DNA from: a virus
Virus record (IMG/VR): IMGVR_UViG_3300035663_000065
Location: 1 to 31,631 of that record
Strand: one strand, 5' to 3'
DNA: 31,631 nucleotides
The position numbers and the translations under genes were made by a program. The first letter of the stretch is position 1. Each line of letters begins with the position of its first letter. Positions 8,697 through 17,387 of this stretch are shown one piece after another. The notes under the pieces were generated by a model. The model was given only the letters and a program-made list of their open reading frames with translations, made no database searches and had not been told where the DNA came from.

Positions 8697-8981
8697 TTAC
8701 AAGGTTTCGCCTTGATGCTCGCTGCCGCTTTCCTGATTTCTTTCCGCCTCAACGGAATTGCGAACCGTTACAGTCCAAGAGTTGCCGCAGAAATGGCATT
8801 TGATATATCGGACCTTGCCGAAGTCATGGGTAACGGTTCCGTAGATTCTGCTGTAGTTGGTATGCTCTGGCCTGTGCGACTGGCAGAGCGCGCAGGGCGG
8901 CGCGACAAACTGCCGAGGCTTTATCGGTATTGGGTCTTGCTGCGGCCTGCGAATGTCTTCTCGTCGATTCTTTCTGTTCAT
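8697..8981 (-). CDS. Small zinc-ribbon protein
   Basis: A 94-aa basic protein with two Cys pairs, C-A-L-C (around residues 31-34) and C-H-F-C (around 62-65), separated by about 28 residues. The second pair is followed by G-N-S-W-T-V, as in zinc ribbons. The start is ATG 8981, which overlaps the terminase stop as ATGA and is preferred over an ATG six codons upstream. The function is not evident: it could be a DNA-packaging accessory or a late transcription/translation factor like small Com-type zinc proteins. The fold is visible; the role is unknown. Confidence 0.6.
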   Translation of the reverse strand: MNRKNRREDIRRPQQDPIPIKPRQFVAPPCALCQSHRPEHTNYSRIYGTVTHDFGKVRYIKCHFCGNSWTVTVRNSVEAERNQESGSEHQGETL

Positions 8982-11152
8982 CTTCGCTGCGGAACCCATC
9001 CGCCCTCCCTTTGCTTAAATCGTTGACTGCCTGCAAACTGCGTCGATGGTCTTGGCTTCTCAGCCTGAACCGGCTGGCGTATCGTCGATTGAATCAGGCG
9101 ATGACCGTAGACTCCAGAAGCGGCCAGAGCGAGAGCCATCGCGTCGAGCCAGTGATTGTTCTTGTTAGTCTGAACCCATTTGCGAATCATTCCCTTGCCT
9201 TCGACAAACTGGTCGCGGCGTTCTTCGGCAACTATGTGATGAGAAAACGAAAGATGCTTTTTGGGGTCGCCCGATGAGAACAGGCTGAGCGAGCCATCGT
9301 TAAGCTGCTGCTGTTCGTTGTAAGTCTTTACCGAAAATCTTTCGTGAACCTGCTGCTTCCAGTGTTCTGTATTTACATGATAGAGCCAGAGCTGCTCGGC
9401 AGGCAGCAGACCGGCCCAGCTATTATCGAACAGTTTGCGAGTCGGCCCAGCCTGACCGGGAAAAAACTTGCTCGCTGAATATCCTTTGCTCGCTGCGAAC
9501 GGAGTCCCGCCGACCTGCCTGATGAAAGCATAAACGGCATCCGTGTAGTCGCCTGAGTCGATGAGGCAGAACGTTGGCGAGTTACTCGAAAGCATATCAG
9601 CACGCCAGTCTATCAAGCTCTTCAGCAGCGAGACCTGAACAGCCTGCGGCGTGACCTCGACGCTCATACCGGGCGTTTCCATAATGCCGTAATCGAGAAC
9701 GTGGCCGATAGCATTGCCGTGAACGTAGACCTTTGCCCAGTGCGAAAAGTATTTGCCAATGTCGAGCCCGACAAATATCTGACCGTCTGACTTCGGCAAC
9801 TCGTTCTGCTCAAGCCCGCTGATTCGGCTGGCGACCTTTCCAGCAGTCAGGCCGATAGTTTCAGCCGCCTCTTCCATGTCTGGGTCGTTCTGAAGCTCTG
9901 CATTGACTCGGCTCATGCCGAGGTCCGCGATGCGATTAAAAAACGCCTGCAAGGCATCGACCTCGATAGGATTGCCGTGCTTGCTGAACCGCTTAGCAAA
10001 CCTGTACGGGTTCGAGATAACAGCCCCCTCTCGCATCGCTTCTTCGTTTGTGAGATAGAACTGCGTAGCCATATAACCGTCTTTGTCACCGTCAGCCTGA
10101 GCCCTCTGACGAATAGCAATGTATTCCTGCCAGAGGTCGCTACGCTCAGGCCATTTCTCCAGCATCCCGTAACGGTCGCCCTCGAAAGCAGGCTTGAGCT
10201 TTCGCTCAGTCGCTCTGAATGAATAGCAGCGGCGATTCTGTATTGTCGTCAGGATTACTCGGCTCATCTGCTTGTCCGGCCCAGCCAGCAGAGCGATATC
10301 GCCGTCAATCATTTCTTCAATCTGCCAGTGCTGCGTTTCACTGTTGGCGACCTCATGGGTCTCAGGGTCATCGACAAGCGCGAAGTCTGGACGAACTCCG
10401 TTGAAATGTACGCCGCGAATCGCCGAGTCAAGCCCGAAGTAAGTCAGATAGCGACCGCCGTAAGGGGAGCCCGGTACATAAGGAAACCCGATTTCGTCCT
10501 GAGTCCAGATGATGCGAGTCTTCTCGCCTGCAACGTGCTGCTTCGCCGCTCGCTGAGGCGCTCCGTCCAGCTCAAGGACTGGAATACAGATTTCAGGGAA
10601 ATCGGCAATCAATAGCTCGTTGCTTGCGAACGTCCGCTGTATCTGCTTAAAAATCTTCTGAGCAGACTTGCGAGTCGCCGCGATAATAACCGGAAAACGA
10701 ACTCGACAGTCAAGCAAGATAGCGATAATCATCCAGAGAGCAATCTGCGTTTTGCCATCACCGCGAGGGGCCGCTATCGCTTTGTCGCCGCCTGTTTTGG
10801 CTCGCTCCCAGATAGCCCGAATCATTGCCCGATGATGAGTCGCAAATGGATTGTAGAAAATCTGCTTGCCGTATGTTTTGAGGAATCGCTCAGGGTCAGC
10901 AAGGCAGGCCCGGCGACGATTGATATCCGCCGGTGCTGGAATAAACACCTCAGCCGCCTTGCTCCTCATCGTCCGCTTGCGCTCGATATCGCTCGACTGC
11001 TGTTTCGTCGCGTCGCTCTGACCCATCAGCGCCGACATGATTTGCACCTGCTGGCTCTTGTCCAACGAGCCTAAAATCTGCGCCAATGCCGAGCTGCTGA
11101 GCGACCTCAAGAAATCGATTTCGGTCTGACTGTAAGGCGGCAGTATGTTCAT
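8978..11152 (-). CDS. Terminase large subunit
   Basis: A 724-aa packaging motor. The ATPase part has Walker A APRGDGKT (residues 128-135), Walker B ALVDDPE (258-264) and a coupling motif TTIQNR (302-307). The nuclease part has an RNase-H-like acidic set: D464 in VGLDIGKY, D532 in LIDSGD and D670 in NHWLDAMALA. It cuts concatemers and pumps DNA through the portal. The N-terminal 60 residues overlap the small subunit gene in another frame by 203 bases. Internal ATGs at 11035 (residue 40) or 10969 (residue 62) would shorten the overlap, and no strong ribosome-binding site decides between them. Confidence 0.9.
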   Translation of the reverse strand: MNILPPYSQTEIDFLRSLSSSALAQILGSLDKSQQVQIMSALMGQSDATKQQSSDIERKRTMRSKAAEVFIPAPADINRRRACLADPERFLKTYGKQIFYNPFATHHRAMIRAIWERAKTGGDKAIAAPRGDGKTQIALWMIIAILLDCRVRFPVIIAATRKSAQKIFKQIQRTFASNELLIADFPEICIPVLELDGAPQRAAKQHVAGEKTRIIWTQDEIGFPYVPGSPYGGRYLTYFGLDSAIRGVHFNGVRPDFALVDDPETHEVANSETQHWQIEEMIDGDIALLAGPDKQMSRVILTTIQNRRCYSFRATERKLKPAFEGDRYGMLEKWPERSDLWQEYIAIRQRAQADGDKDGYMATQFYLTNEEAMREGAVISNPYRFAKRFSKHGNPIEVDALQAFFNRIADLGMSRVNAELQNDPDMEEAAETIGLTAGKVASRISGLEQNELPKSDGQIFVGLDIGKYFSHWAKVYVHGNAIGHVLDYGIMETPGMSVEVTPQAVQVSLLKSLIDWRADMLSSNSPTFCLIDSGDYTDAVYAFIRQVGGTPFAASKGYSASKFFPGQAGPTRKLFDNSWAGLLPAEQLWLYHVNTEHWKQQVHERFSVKTYNEQQQLNDGSLSLFSSGDPKKHLSFSHHIVAEERRDQFVEGKGMIRKWVQTNKNNHWLDAMALALAASGVYGHRLIQSTIRQPVQAEKPRPSTQFAGSQRFKQREGGWVPQRR

Positions 11153-11339
11153 CTTTTTGGTTTTGTGCTTCGGCTGCTAGTATCGCCTTAAACGCCATCA
11201 CCTTTTCGCGAGGAGAACTTTTGACGTCCTCTAAAATTTGCATCATTCGCAGAATGCATCGCTCGCGATATGACGCCTGCGTAGGCCATCGTTGTTGTAG
11301 AACGCGAGCCATTAGCCGGTCGTCGTTTTGCTCCTGCAT
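10950..11339 (-). CDS. Putative terminase small subunit
   Basis: A 129-aa, helical, charged protein immediately before the large terminase. It contains ILEDVKSSPREKVMAFKAIL and later a D-R-N-R-F-L-E-V-A-Q-Q-L-G-I segment, a type of ending I associate with small terminase or terminase-adjacent proteins. It would recognise the packaging site and recruit the large subunit. A classical helix-turn-helix is not obvious. The start could be ATG 11339 (28-base overlap with the methyltransferase gene) or ATG 11312, which shares one base with the methyltransferase stop in TAATG. The C-terminal 67 residues are encoded over the terminase N-terminus. Confidence 0.6.
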   Translation of the reverse strand: MQEQNDDRLMARVLQQRWPTQASYRERCILRMMQILEDVKSSPREKVMAFKAILAAEAQNQKDEHTAALQSDRNRFLEVAQQLGIGADFRLVGQEPAGANHVGADGSERRDETAVERYRAQADDEEQGG

Positions 11340-12604
11340 AGCTCAGCTTTCTTGCCGGTGAATGTTTCCCACCGCTTTACAATCACGTCGCAATACTGCG
11401 GGCTAATTTCCATTCCGTAGCATTTGCGGCCTAGTTGCTCGGCGGCAATTAGCGTTGTGCCTGAACCAAGAAAAGGTTCATATACAATATCGCCAGACAA
11501 AGAAAAGTCTGAAATCATTCTTGCGGCTAAACCGACTGGAAATGCAGCTCTGTGCTCAACTGACTCTCCTGTAATTTGAGAGCCAGCACTTTTTATCTGC
11601 CAATAATTCCAACGGCAATCGTTATAAACTTGACTCGTTCTGTATTTCTCGCTATTCGACATTACAAAAACAAATTCGCATCGTCTGGAGTAAATGTTAA
11701 CCTGCGGCAGATTGATTGCGTGACATTTGTCCCAGATTATTGTTTCTTGAACCTTAAACGGATTTTTGTCGCAAAAAACAATTCTACCGTAATCGCAACG
11801 GCTTTTTGCATTATATGCAACGTTCCATGCAACAGCATTGGATTCTTTGTCTGCGAACTGAGCCATAACGCTTAAGATGTCAATGCAAAACTGAAAATAA
11901 TCTTCTTTGCTCAAATTATCGGAGCCTGCATCTTCGTACAACTTAACGCCTTTGGATGTTTGACCTCCTTTCGTATGGATAAAACCATCTGAATGTGAAT
12001 TGCCCTGATTGTAAGGAGGCGAAGTAGCTGCGAGCTGCCATAGATGATTTTGCATGAGGCGTTTAACGTCTTGATTGTTTGTCGAATCACCGCACAACAA
12101 ACGATGCTCATTAAGAATCCACAGGTCGCCCGGTTTCGTAATTGGCTCAACCGGTGGGGCCTGCGGTTCGTCCTCGATAATCTCTTTCGGTTCATCCGGC
12201 AAAACAATCGGCTCAAGCGAGTTCATCATCTGCTTGATTGCTTCGTTTTCAAATTCAATACCGTCAAGCAAATTCTCAAGTTTTGAATTATCTAAACCTG
12301 CCATCGCAGTCAGCGGGTCGAGAGTCGCGAGAATCTTATCCGCTTCCTCTTCGTTCACATCGAGAACCAGAACCGGCACAAGCTCGCCGCCAAGCGTTTC
12401 TGTCCTGAGATGACCATCGAGCAGCATCAGTGAGCCGTCTGGCATTTCGCGAGCGATACAGGCATCGGCGATACCGACCTCGGCCAGAACTCCTCGCAAA
12501 GCGTCAGCCTGCTCCTGAGGATGCGTTCGCCAGTTCTTTGGGTTTGGCCTGAGCTGGCTTGCTGGTACTCGGCGAAGCTCTTTAATTCTGTCTCGAATCT
12601 GCAT
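11312..12604 (-). CDS. ParB-domain DNA methyltransferase (beta-class, SPPY type)
   Basis: A 430-aa protein. Residues 10-100 form a ParB/sulfiredoxin-like nuclease domain (LRPNPKNWRTHP, LLDGHLRTE). Residues 158-425 are an amino-methyltransferase with catalytic motif IV TSPPY at 194-198, then the SAM-binding motif EPFLGSGTT at 376-384. Motif IV before motif I is the beta-class order. SPPY is commoner in N4-cytosine than N6-adenine enzymes, so cytosine N4 methylation is possible but unproven. No restriction enzyme gene is adjacent, so it probably acts as an orphan phage methylase. It is the first gene after the gene-free gap and precedes the terminases. The start ATG has a GGGGG-containing leader. 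Confidence 0.88.
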   Translation of the reverse strand: MQIRDRIKELRRVPASQLRPNPKNWRTHPQEQADALRGVLAEVGIADACIAREMPDGSLMLLDGHLRTETLGGELVPVLVLDVNEEEADKILATLDPLTAMAGLDNSKLENLLDGIEFENEAIKQMMNSLEPIVLPDEPKEIIEDEPQAPPVEPITKPGDLWILNEHRLLCGDSTNNQDVKRLMQNHLWQLAATSPPYNQGNSHSDGFIHTKGGQTSKGVKLYEDAGSDNLSKEDYFQFCIDILSVMAQFADKESNAVAWNVAYNAKSRCDYGRIVFCDKNPFKVQETIIWDKCHAINLPQVNIYSRRCEFVFVMSNSEKYRTSQVYNDCRWNYWQIKSAGSQITGESVEHRAAFPVGLAARMISDFSLSGDIVYEPFLGSGTTLIAAEQLGRKCYGMEISPQYCDVIVKRWETFTGKKAELCRSKTTTG

Positions 12605-12899
12605 GATTTCCCCCTGCCCCCAGAATTGAGTTTTAACGAGCGATTTGGTTTGCCCTAGTAGAATATCGATTCGGCCCGGAAAGCTCGCCAGAAGTCAACC
12701 TAGAGCGTTTAACGGCAGGCAAAAGCGCGGGACTGTGTGTACGTTTTCTGGTCTCATTCGCAACCGCGAAACGGCTAAACTACTGGGAAGGACCCCGGCA
12801 AGAGGGGGGGGCCACTCACTTGCGAGAATCGCCGCCTTTTCCCTTCCACGCCCACGGATTGTAGGTTTGCAACAACTACTTGTCAAAAAGCCATCAGGC
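12605..12899 (-). other. Gene-free gap with G-rich tract; candidate packaging (cos) region
   Basis: This is the longest stretch without a convincing gene (295 bases). Open frames across it on either strand have no coding look and overlap real genes. It holds eight consecutive G on the plus strand (12804-12811), a CCCC at 12793-12796 able to pair with part of it, and a perfect inverted repeat TTCGC-AACC-GCGAA at 12757-12770. It lies just upstream of the methyltransferase-terminase genes and after the adhesin genes, which is where lambda has cos. A packaging site is an inference from location and GC-rich structure. It could also be a promoter region, though no good -35/-10 pair is seen. Confidence 0.35.
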
Positions 12900-12904
12900 T
12901 CAGC
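12880..12904 (-). terminator. Weak candidate intrinsic terminator
   Basis: On the minus strand the stop codon region of the 263-aa gene reads AGCC-TGAT-GGCT followed by five T. The stem is only 4-5 pairs (12889-12892 with 12897-12900), so this is a weak call. It would mark the end of the adhesin transcription unit. Confidence 0.35.
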
Positions 12905-13691
12905 TCGTCGGCGGCGTGTCGTAGACGAACAGCGGCCCGGTCGCGATGGTCTCAAGAGAGCCTGCCCAGCTTGCAATCAGGCTGTATCGTAGCTCAGCCG
13001 TCAGCGGGTTGCCTGAGTAGGTCAGCGATGGGGTAAAGGTCGCCTCGAAGGTCGAGACCTCAATCAGCGTCGAGCTTACTGCCGATGCCGATGCGGTCTT
13101 GATTGCCGTAGTCGTATTGCTCGGCTGATAGATTGAGAGCGTAATGCTGGTCGCTGCTGAATAGTTCTTTGAAACTGTAAAGCTCAGTTTTGGATGCGCT
13201 GTCCCGTTATAGGTCATCCCCTCGTAAAGGCTTATCGTTCCGTCATCGGCCTGAGTTGCCCTGACTCCAACGCCGACTGCTCTGACTCCTGCGGCAATCT
13301 CTAAAATTGAATGAACGTGCGACCCGGCCATGATAATAAACTCATCGCCTGATATTGGTGCAGCGGTTAGCGGCTCTTCGAGCGTGATAACTCCATTCGT
13401 TGCAACGTAAGAAATGATGGGGCTATTTTCTTCTGCCACGCTTGAGCCATTGACAAATAACAAAACAGCGTGAGCAAATGCCGAAGATGGATAGCCGCTT
13501 AGATTTGTTGAAAACTTTATCGAAGTCGGTGTGAGTGAATTTGTTACCTCGCCATCTATTGACATATTGCTTTTGCGAAGCAGGTCCATCAGCTTGCCGA
13601 ACGTGCCTGCTGTCTTGTGCTGGTTATAGGCTTCGTTCCACACCGCATCGGCGATGGCGTTGAGGTCGTCCTGCGTCAATGTTTGTGCCAT
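12900..13691 (-). CDS. Virion adhesion/baseplate-type protein
   Basis: A 263-aa protein. Its first 40 residues contain L-N-A-I-A-D-A-V-W-N-E-A followed by H-K-T-A-G-T-F-G-K-L, a short motif I know from many phage tail fibre and virion surface proteins, where it forms a helical attachment segment. The rest is beta-rich with a V-H-S-I-L-E-I-A-A-G-V-R linker. The C-terminal half resembles a beta sandwich of the kind found in baseplate upper proteins. It follows the 123-aa gene with the stop and start sharing one base. It is probably a structural adhesin component; the precise place in the virion is unknown. Confidence 0.55.
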   Translation of the reverse strand: MAQTLTQDDLNAIADAVWNEAYNQHKTAGTFGKLMDLLRKSNMSIDGEVTNSLTPTSIKFSTNLSGYPSSAFAHAVLLFVNGSSVAEENSPIISYVATNGVITLEEPLTAAPISGDEFIIMAGSHVHSILEIAAGVRAVGVGVRATQADDGTISLYEGMTYNGTAHPKLSFTVSKNYSAATSITLSIYQPSNTTTAIKTASASAVSSTLIEVSTFEATFTPSLTYSGNPLTAELRYSLIASWAGSLETIATGPLFVYDTPPTS

Positions 13692-14062
13692 TAGTCGACT
13701 TCCTCCGATAGCTCAAACCGCGTTAGCCCGTTCGTTTCCAGCACCTGATTAAAATGCGTCGCCCCGTCTGCCCCGTCTTGAATGTCGATGATGAGGCTGG
13801 CAAGAATCGCTTCAATAACTCGCGGGTTTGCTCCCTCAATTGACGGAAACTCACCTTGCCCCATTCCGGCCAGCAGGTCCACGAATGATTGCTGTGCTTG
13901 TGTCCGGCAACCGTAGTGCGTGATGGTTTGCCCGTCATTGGATAACGTCGCGGAGAAGTTGTTCGGCCCATGTCCGAGAGCTTCCGCAATCGCGTTGGCT
14001 CCGTCCTTGGTGGCGGCTGGTGCAATCATCACGATTGAATAAGTCCAAAGTGTTTGGCTCAT
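13691..14062 (-). CDS. Small conserved-looking virion-region protein
   Basis: A 123-aa protein between two adhesins. It begins MSQTLWTYSIVMIAPAATKDGANAIAE-like and reads as a compact alpha/beta domain with a G-H-G-P-N-N-F-S segment. I do not recognise a family. Its stop and start overlap both neighbours, so it is translated with them. A role in fibre folding or as a fibre-associated subunit would fit the position, but nothing in the sequence demonstrates it. Confidence 0.5.
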   Translation of the reverse strand: MSQTLWTYSIVMIAPAATKDGANAIAEALGHGPNNFSATLSNDGQTITHYGCRTQAQQSFVDLLAGMGQGEFPSIEGANPRVIEAILASLIIDIQDGADGATHFNQVLETNGLTRFELSEEVD

Positions 14063-17037
14063 TAGAAAGCTCCCATACCTGCACGAAGACGTAGCAAATT
14101 TTTCTCGAAATCCGCAATCGTCCCGGTCGGCGTTGTCGCTCCACGGATGATGAGCGTGTAGATGATGCCGTTGAAGCGAACTGATGAACCGGCACGAGAC
14201 CCGATGTAAAGGATGGCGCTAGAGAAGCTGCCGCTGCCCTTGTCGTCGGTTGCACTTGTTCCAGCAACACCGTTCCGCCTGATTGTCGTCAGGTCTCCAG
14301 CAATATCATGCGTCGATGAAATCACAGAGGTGTTGGGTGCTAATCCCGCTGCTGTCGCAAAACTGGCACGTTGAGTTGCCGATGCTGTTGCCGTTCCGCG
14401 AGATAACAGGGCATAAGAAAAACTAGGTAATTCCGGTGCTGTGAAGTAAAACGAGCCTGTATTTGAATTAACGGTTGTCGTCAGCTCGCAAACCATGCCA
14501 TCCGCCGCATCACTATTCTTCCTCACCCCCGCCATCACGGTCATCTTGTCGGTTCCGACTCGCTGGTAGTCGGTGAGGGTTCCGGCTTCAAGCTGGGCTC
14601 CCCAGAGGTAAATCCCGCTGGTTCCATCGCCAAGATACGATTGGCCGCGAGCAGAATTACTTGCTGTAATTAAAGCTAAATTGATTGTTTGCGAACCACC
14701 TGTCGCCGCTGTAAATTCGATAGCGCAGCGATACCAGCCGTTTCCTAAAGAAGTGATTTGCTGGGTCACACCTGCCGACTTATCACCAACCACGCCGTTT
14801 ATCAAATCAAAGTTTGCATAGCCTGATGTCACCACCGCCGTAGGTATAACGAATTGCAGGTTTCTTCCGTTTGCTTTTGCGTAGACAGAATAGGTGTGAA
14901 CAGCACTTGTAGTGAAAGTAGCAGCTTGCTGCACATTGTGGGCTGAAGTAGCAGAAACTTCAATTATCGAGTCGGCTGTCGAAAGACTTTCTATCGGATT
15001 GGCTTCGGAATTTTCCGTTACTGTCGAGCTTGTTTTCGTCCAACTGCTCGTCCCAAAACTCTCCGTATCAACCAGCAAATTCCGCCGTGTCGCCTGCGTC
15101 CAAGTGTTGAAACTTATTTCGGCCGTCTGCAAACTGTCGTCGCTGCCGTCAAAAAGCAGCCCCCAGCAATCTCGCTTGCCGCTTTCGGTTACGTCCGAGG
15201 TCAGGCCGACTTTTTGGTAGGCGGTTGCGGTCGAGCCGGTTTCGACTTGCGCCCCCCAGACAAGCATGCTACCCGAGCCGTTGCCCGCATAGCTTGCCAA
15301 GCCGCCTGTGCCGTCATGGGTGACAATGTACGCGCGAAACTGGTTTGATGCTGCCGTGCCGGTAATCGTAATCGCGCACCGATACCAGCCATTGCCTACC
15401 GAGGTAATTGTGTACGCTGCCGGAGCTGTAACGCCGCTTGTTCCGCCAGCCCCGACCACGCCGTTCTGAATGTCAAACACCCAACCTTTAACGCTTTCGT
15501 TGTGATAAAGCAAAACGTACCGGCGAGCGTTCAATGTCGGTTGCTTAAAATAGCAACTGAAGGTGTAGCTCTGAACGGTTGTCGTAAACGATTGTTGCAG
15601 ATACCTGCCGTTGGTCGTTGAATCTTCGACCATTAAATCGGCAGTCGTTGTGCCGTCTGGTGCTGCCTCATTGTTTGCCGTTACCGACGAAAATAGCTTT
15701 GTCCACGCCGCATCATCAAACTTTTCGCTACACGTCAGCAAGTTTCTGCGGCCCCCATCGGGAGTCCGTGCCAAGGCTGGCCTGCTGCCGCTCGTTGTCT
15801 GGTAGGCGTGGTTGCCGAGGATTTCGCGGACGGAGATGTTGTCGAAGTAGGCTTTGTCACCCGATGAACCCCACGCCAAAGACGAACCGACACCAAGCTG
15901 GATAAACGCAGTCGAAGCAGTTGCCCTGAAAATTTTTGTGATAGTCAGCGTCGAATCTTCAGAAGCTACCGCTTGGCTTGCGCCAATCAGAATCGTTGAC
16001 GACAGCGAGTCCGTTTCATAAATGTAGACTCTGGCGGAATTGACTCCTGTGTTAGCACTTGGAGCCCGCAGCGACGCAGTGAGCAAATAAAACTTACCGC
16101 TTGTCGTTGTGACGGTTTGCCCGGCGTACATTCCGGACGATGATGTCGCCGTTACTTCAAGCTCGCCATTTACTGACGCCAGCGTGCTGTTCGTCGCTGT
16201 CCATCCAGTCGTGTTACTGGTGAACGTCCCATTCGTCACCAACTCACTGCCCAGTGAATCCAGCCCACCGCGAGACGTGTCGAGAATCAGCCCTACTTGG
16301 TCGCCGGGGTAAACAGATGGAGCCACGCCATTTGAATCGACGTACAGGCTGTGCGTCGGGAACGCCGCTTTGAACTCGGTGTTGAAATCGGTGATGGGCT
16401 GGTATTCGGTGGGGGTTCCGAGTTCTACTTGAGCCCCCCAGATAAAAACGCCACTCGTTCCGTTGCCTGTGTAACTTTCCCCTCCGTCAGCATTTGCCAA
16501 ACGGATATTAAAATTGATAGATGTTTGCGCAGCACCAGTCGTACCACGGATAGAGCAGCGATACCAACCATTGCCGACCGATGTGATTGCAGTAGTCCCT
16601 CCAAGTACAGTTCCGACTGCCCCGTTTTGAATATCGAAATAAGCAGCAATGCCTGAACCATTATTTTCAAGCAACCGAATCCAGTTTCTTCCGTTCGGCT
16701 TTGCATAGACAGATACGCTAAACGTCGTGTTGGTCGGTACACCTGATGGAATCTGGAGTGCCAGATGTGTATTTGTGGATGAATCTTCAATAAAAGAATC
16801 GGCGGTCGTTGTGCCGTCTGGTGCTGTCGCTGAGTTTGCGGTGACTGAAGATTGAAGTTTCGTCCACGCCGCATTATCAAACTGCTCTGAGTACGTCAGC
16901 AAATTCCGCCGCCAAGTCCGCTTGCTCTCAGACGCTCCATACCGGTCGCCTACATCGATAGCCAAACCGGCTTCGTTGTTGGCGAATAGGGAGCGGGTGT
17001 TGGGAGCAGAATCACCCATCAGAAGAAGCAGGGACAT
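14062..17037 (-). CDS. Large tail fibre/adhesin with triplicated carbohydrate-binding-like repeats
   Basis: A 991-aa protein. A repeat of about 175 residues occurs three times, at residues 44-215, 431-610 and 651-828. Each copy has an R-N-L-L start, a W-T-K segment, a central F-D-I-Q-N-G-type strand, a V-G-N-G-W-Y-R-C-type strand and a final W-G-A-Q-V/L-E. This pattern is known from phage fibre and head-spike domains with a carbohydrate-binding jelly-roll look. Residues 265-407 form another CBM-like sandwich (ELVTNGTF to YFDNISVREI). Residues 620-645 plus 829-975 look like one LamG/ConA domain. The protein probably binds host surface sugars. It is in the same unit as the small genes on each side. 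No catalytic site is seen. Confidence 0.72.
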   Translation of the reverse strand: MSLLLLMGDSAPNTRSLFANNEAGLAIDVGDRYGASESKRTWRRNLLTYSEQFDNAAWTKLQSSVTANSATAPDGTTTADSFIEDSSTNTHLALQIPSGVPTNTTFSVSVYAKPNGRNWIRLLENNGSGIAAYFDIQNGAVGTVLGGTTAITSVGNGWYRCSIRGTTGAAQTSINFNIRLANADGGESYTGNGTSGVFIWGAQVELGTPTEYQPITDFNTEFKAAFPTHSLYVDSNGVAPSVYPGDQVGLILDTSRGGLDSLGSELVTNGTFTSNTTGWTATNSTLASVNGELEVTATSSSGMYAGQTVTTTSGKFYLLTASLRAPSANTGVNSARVYIYETDSLSSTILIGASQAVASEDSTLTITKIFRATASTAFIQLGVGSSLAWGSSGDKAYFDNISVREILGNHAYQTTSGSRPALARTPDGGRRNLLTCSEKFDDAAWTKLFSSVTANNEAAPDGTTTADLMVEDSTTNGRYLQQSFTTTVQSYTFSCYFKQPTLNARRYVLLYHNESVKGWVFDIQNGVVGAGGTSGVTAPAAYTITSVGNGWYRCAITITGTAASNQFRAYIVTHDGTGGLASYAGNGSGSMLVWGAQVETGSTATAYQKVGLTSDVTESGKRDCWGLLFDGSDDSLQTAEISFNTWTQATRRNLLVDTESFGTSSWTKTSSTVTENSEANPIESLSTADSIIEVSATSAHNVQQAATFTTSAVHTYSVYAKANGRNLQFVIPTAVVTSGYANFDLINGVVGDKSAGVTQQITSLGNGWYRCAIEFTAATGGSQTINLALITASNSARGQSYLGDGTSGIYLWGAQLEAGTLTDYQRVGTDKMTVMAGVRKNSDAADGMVCELTTTVNSNTGSFYFTAPELPSFSYALLSRGTATASATQRASFATAAGLAPNTSVISSTHDIAGDLTTIRRNGVAGTSATDDKGSGSFSSAILYIGSRAGSSVRFNGIIYTLIIRGATTPTGTIADFEKNLLRLRAGMGAF

Positions 17038-17039
17038 CG

Positions 17040-17387
17040 TTAGCTCACTGGTCGGCAGATTACAGAGAATGTTCTTGTCGCTGCTTCAGTCGAGCCGCTG
17101 ACGAGTTTCAGAAACGGTATGCCTGCAAAGACTCGAACATCGACAGCAGTCCATTTTGAAGCTGCCAGCGTAATGCTGTAGGTCGATGCGCCTCCGACCT
17201 CAGTTACTGTATCGTATGTTCCGCCGAGTGAAGTGCTGGCCGTAAAAGTCATTGTCGTGCCGGTCACTGCGGCTGGCATATCAATCGCGACGACCTGCAA
17301 GCCAGAGAGATTGATTGCATCGCTTGTCGTGCCGGACGAAGCAATCGTCCCTGTAATAACCTCAGGCTGAAATCTGTCTACTGTCAT
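17040..17387 (-). CDS. Small beta-rich virion protein, function unknown
   Basis: A 115-aa protein of almost entirely beta-prone, Thr/Ser/Ala-rich sequence (G-T-I-A-S-S-G-T-T-S-D-A-I-N-L) ending F-S-V-I-C-R-P-V-S. Similar small beta-sandwich proteins often sit beside phage fibre genes, where they may be fibre caps or decoration proteins. It overlaps the coiled-coil membrane protein gene as ATGA (17387-17384) and ends 2 bases before the large adhesin start. A structural role is likely; the specific role is not known. Confidence 0.5.
   Translation of the reverse strand: MTVDRFQPEVITGTIASSGTTSDAINLSGLQVVAIDMPAAVTGTTMTFTASTSLGGTYDTVTEVGGASTYSITLAASKWTAVDVRVFAGIPFLKLVSGSTEAATRTFSVICRPVS

Noticed and set aside
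12645-12992. Plus- and minus-strand open frames across the 12.6-12.9 kb gap
   Set aside because: They are Arg/Pro-rich, overlap the 263-aa adhesin gene, lack ribosome-binding sites and run through the G-tract and inverted repeat.
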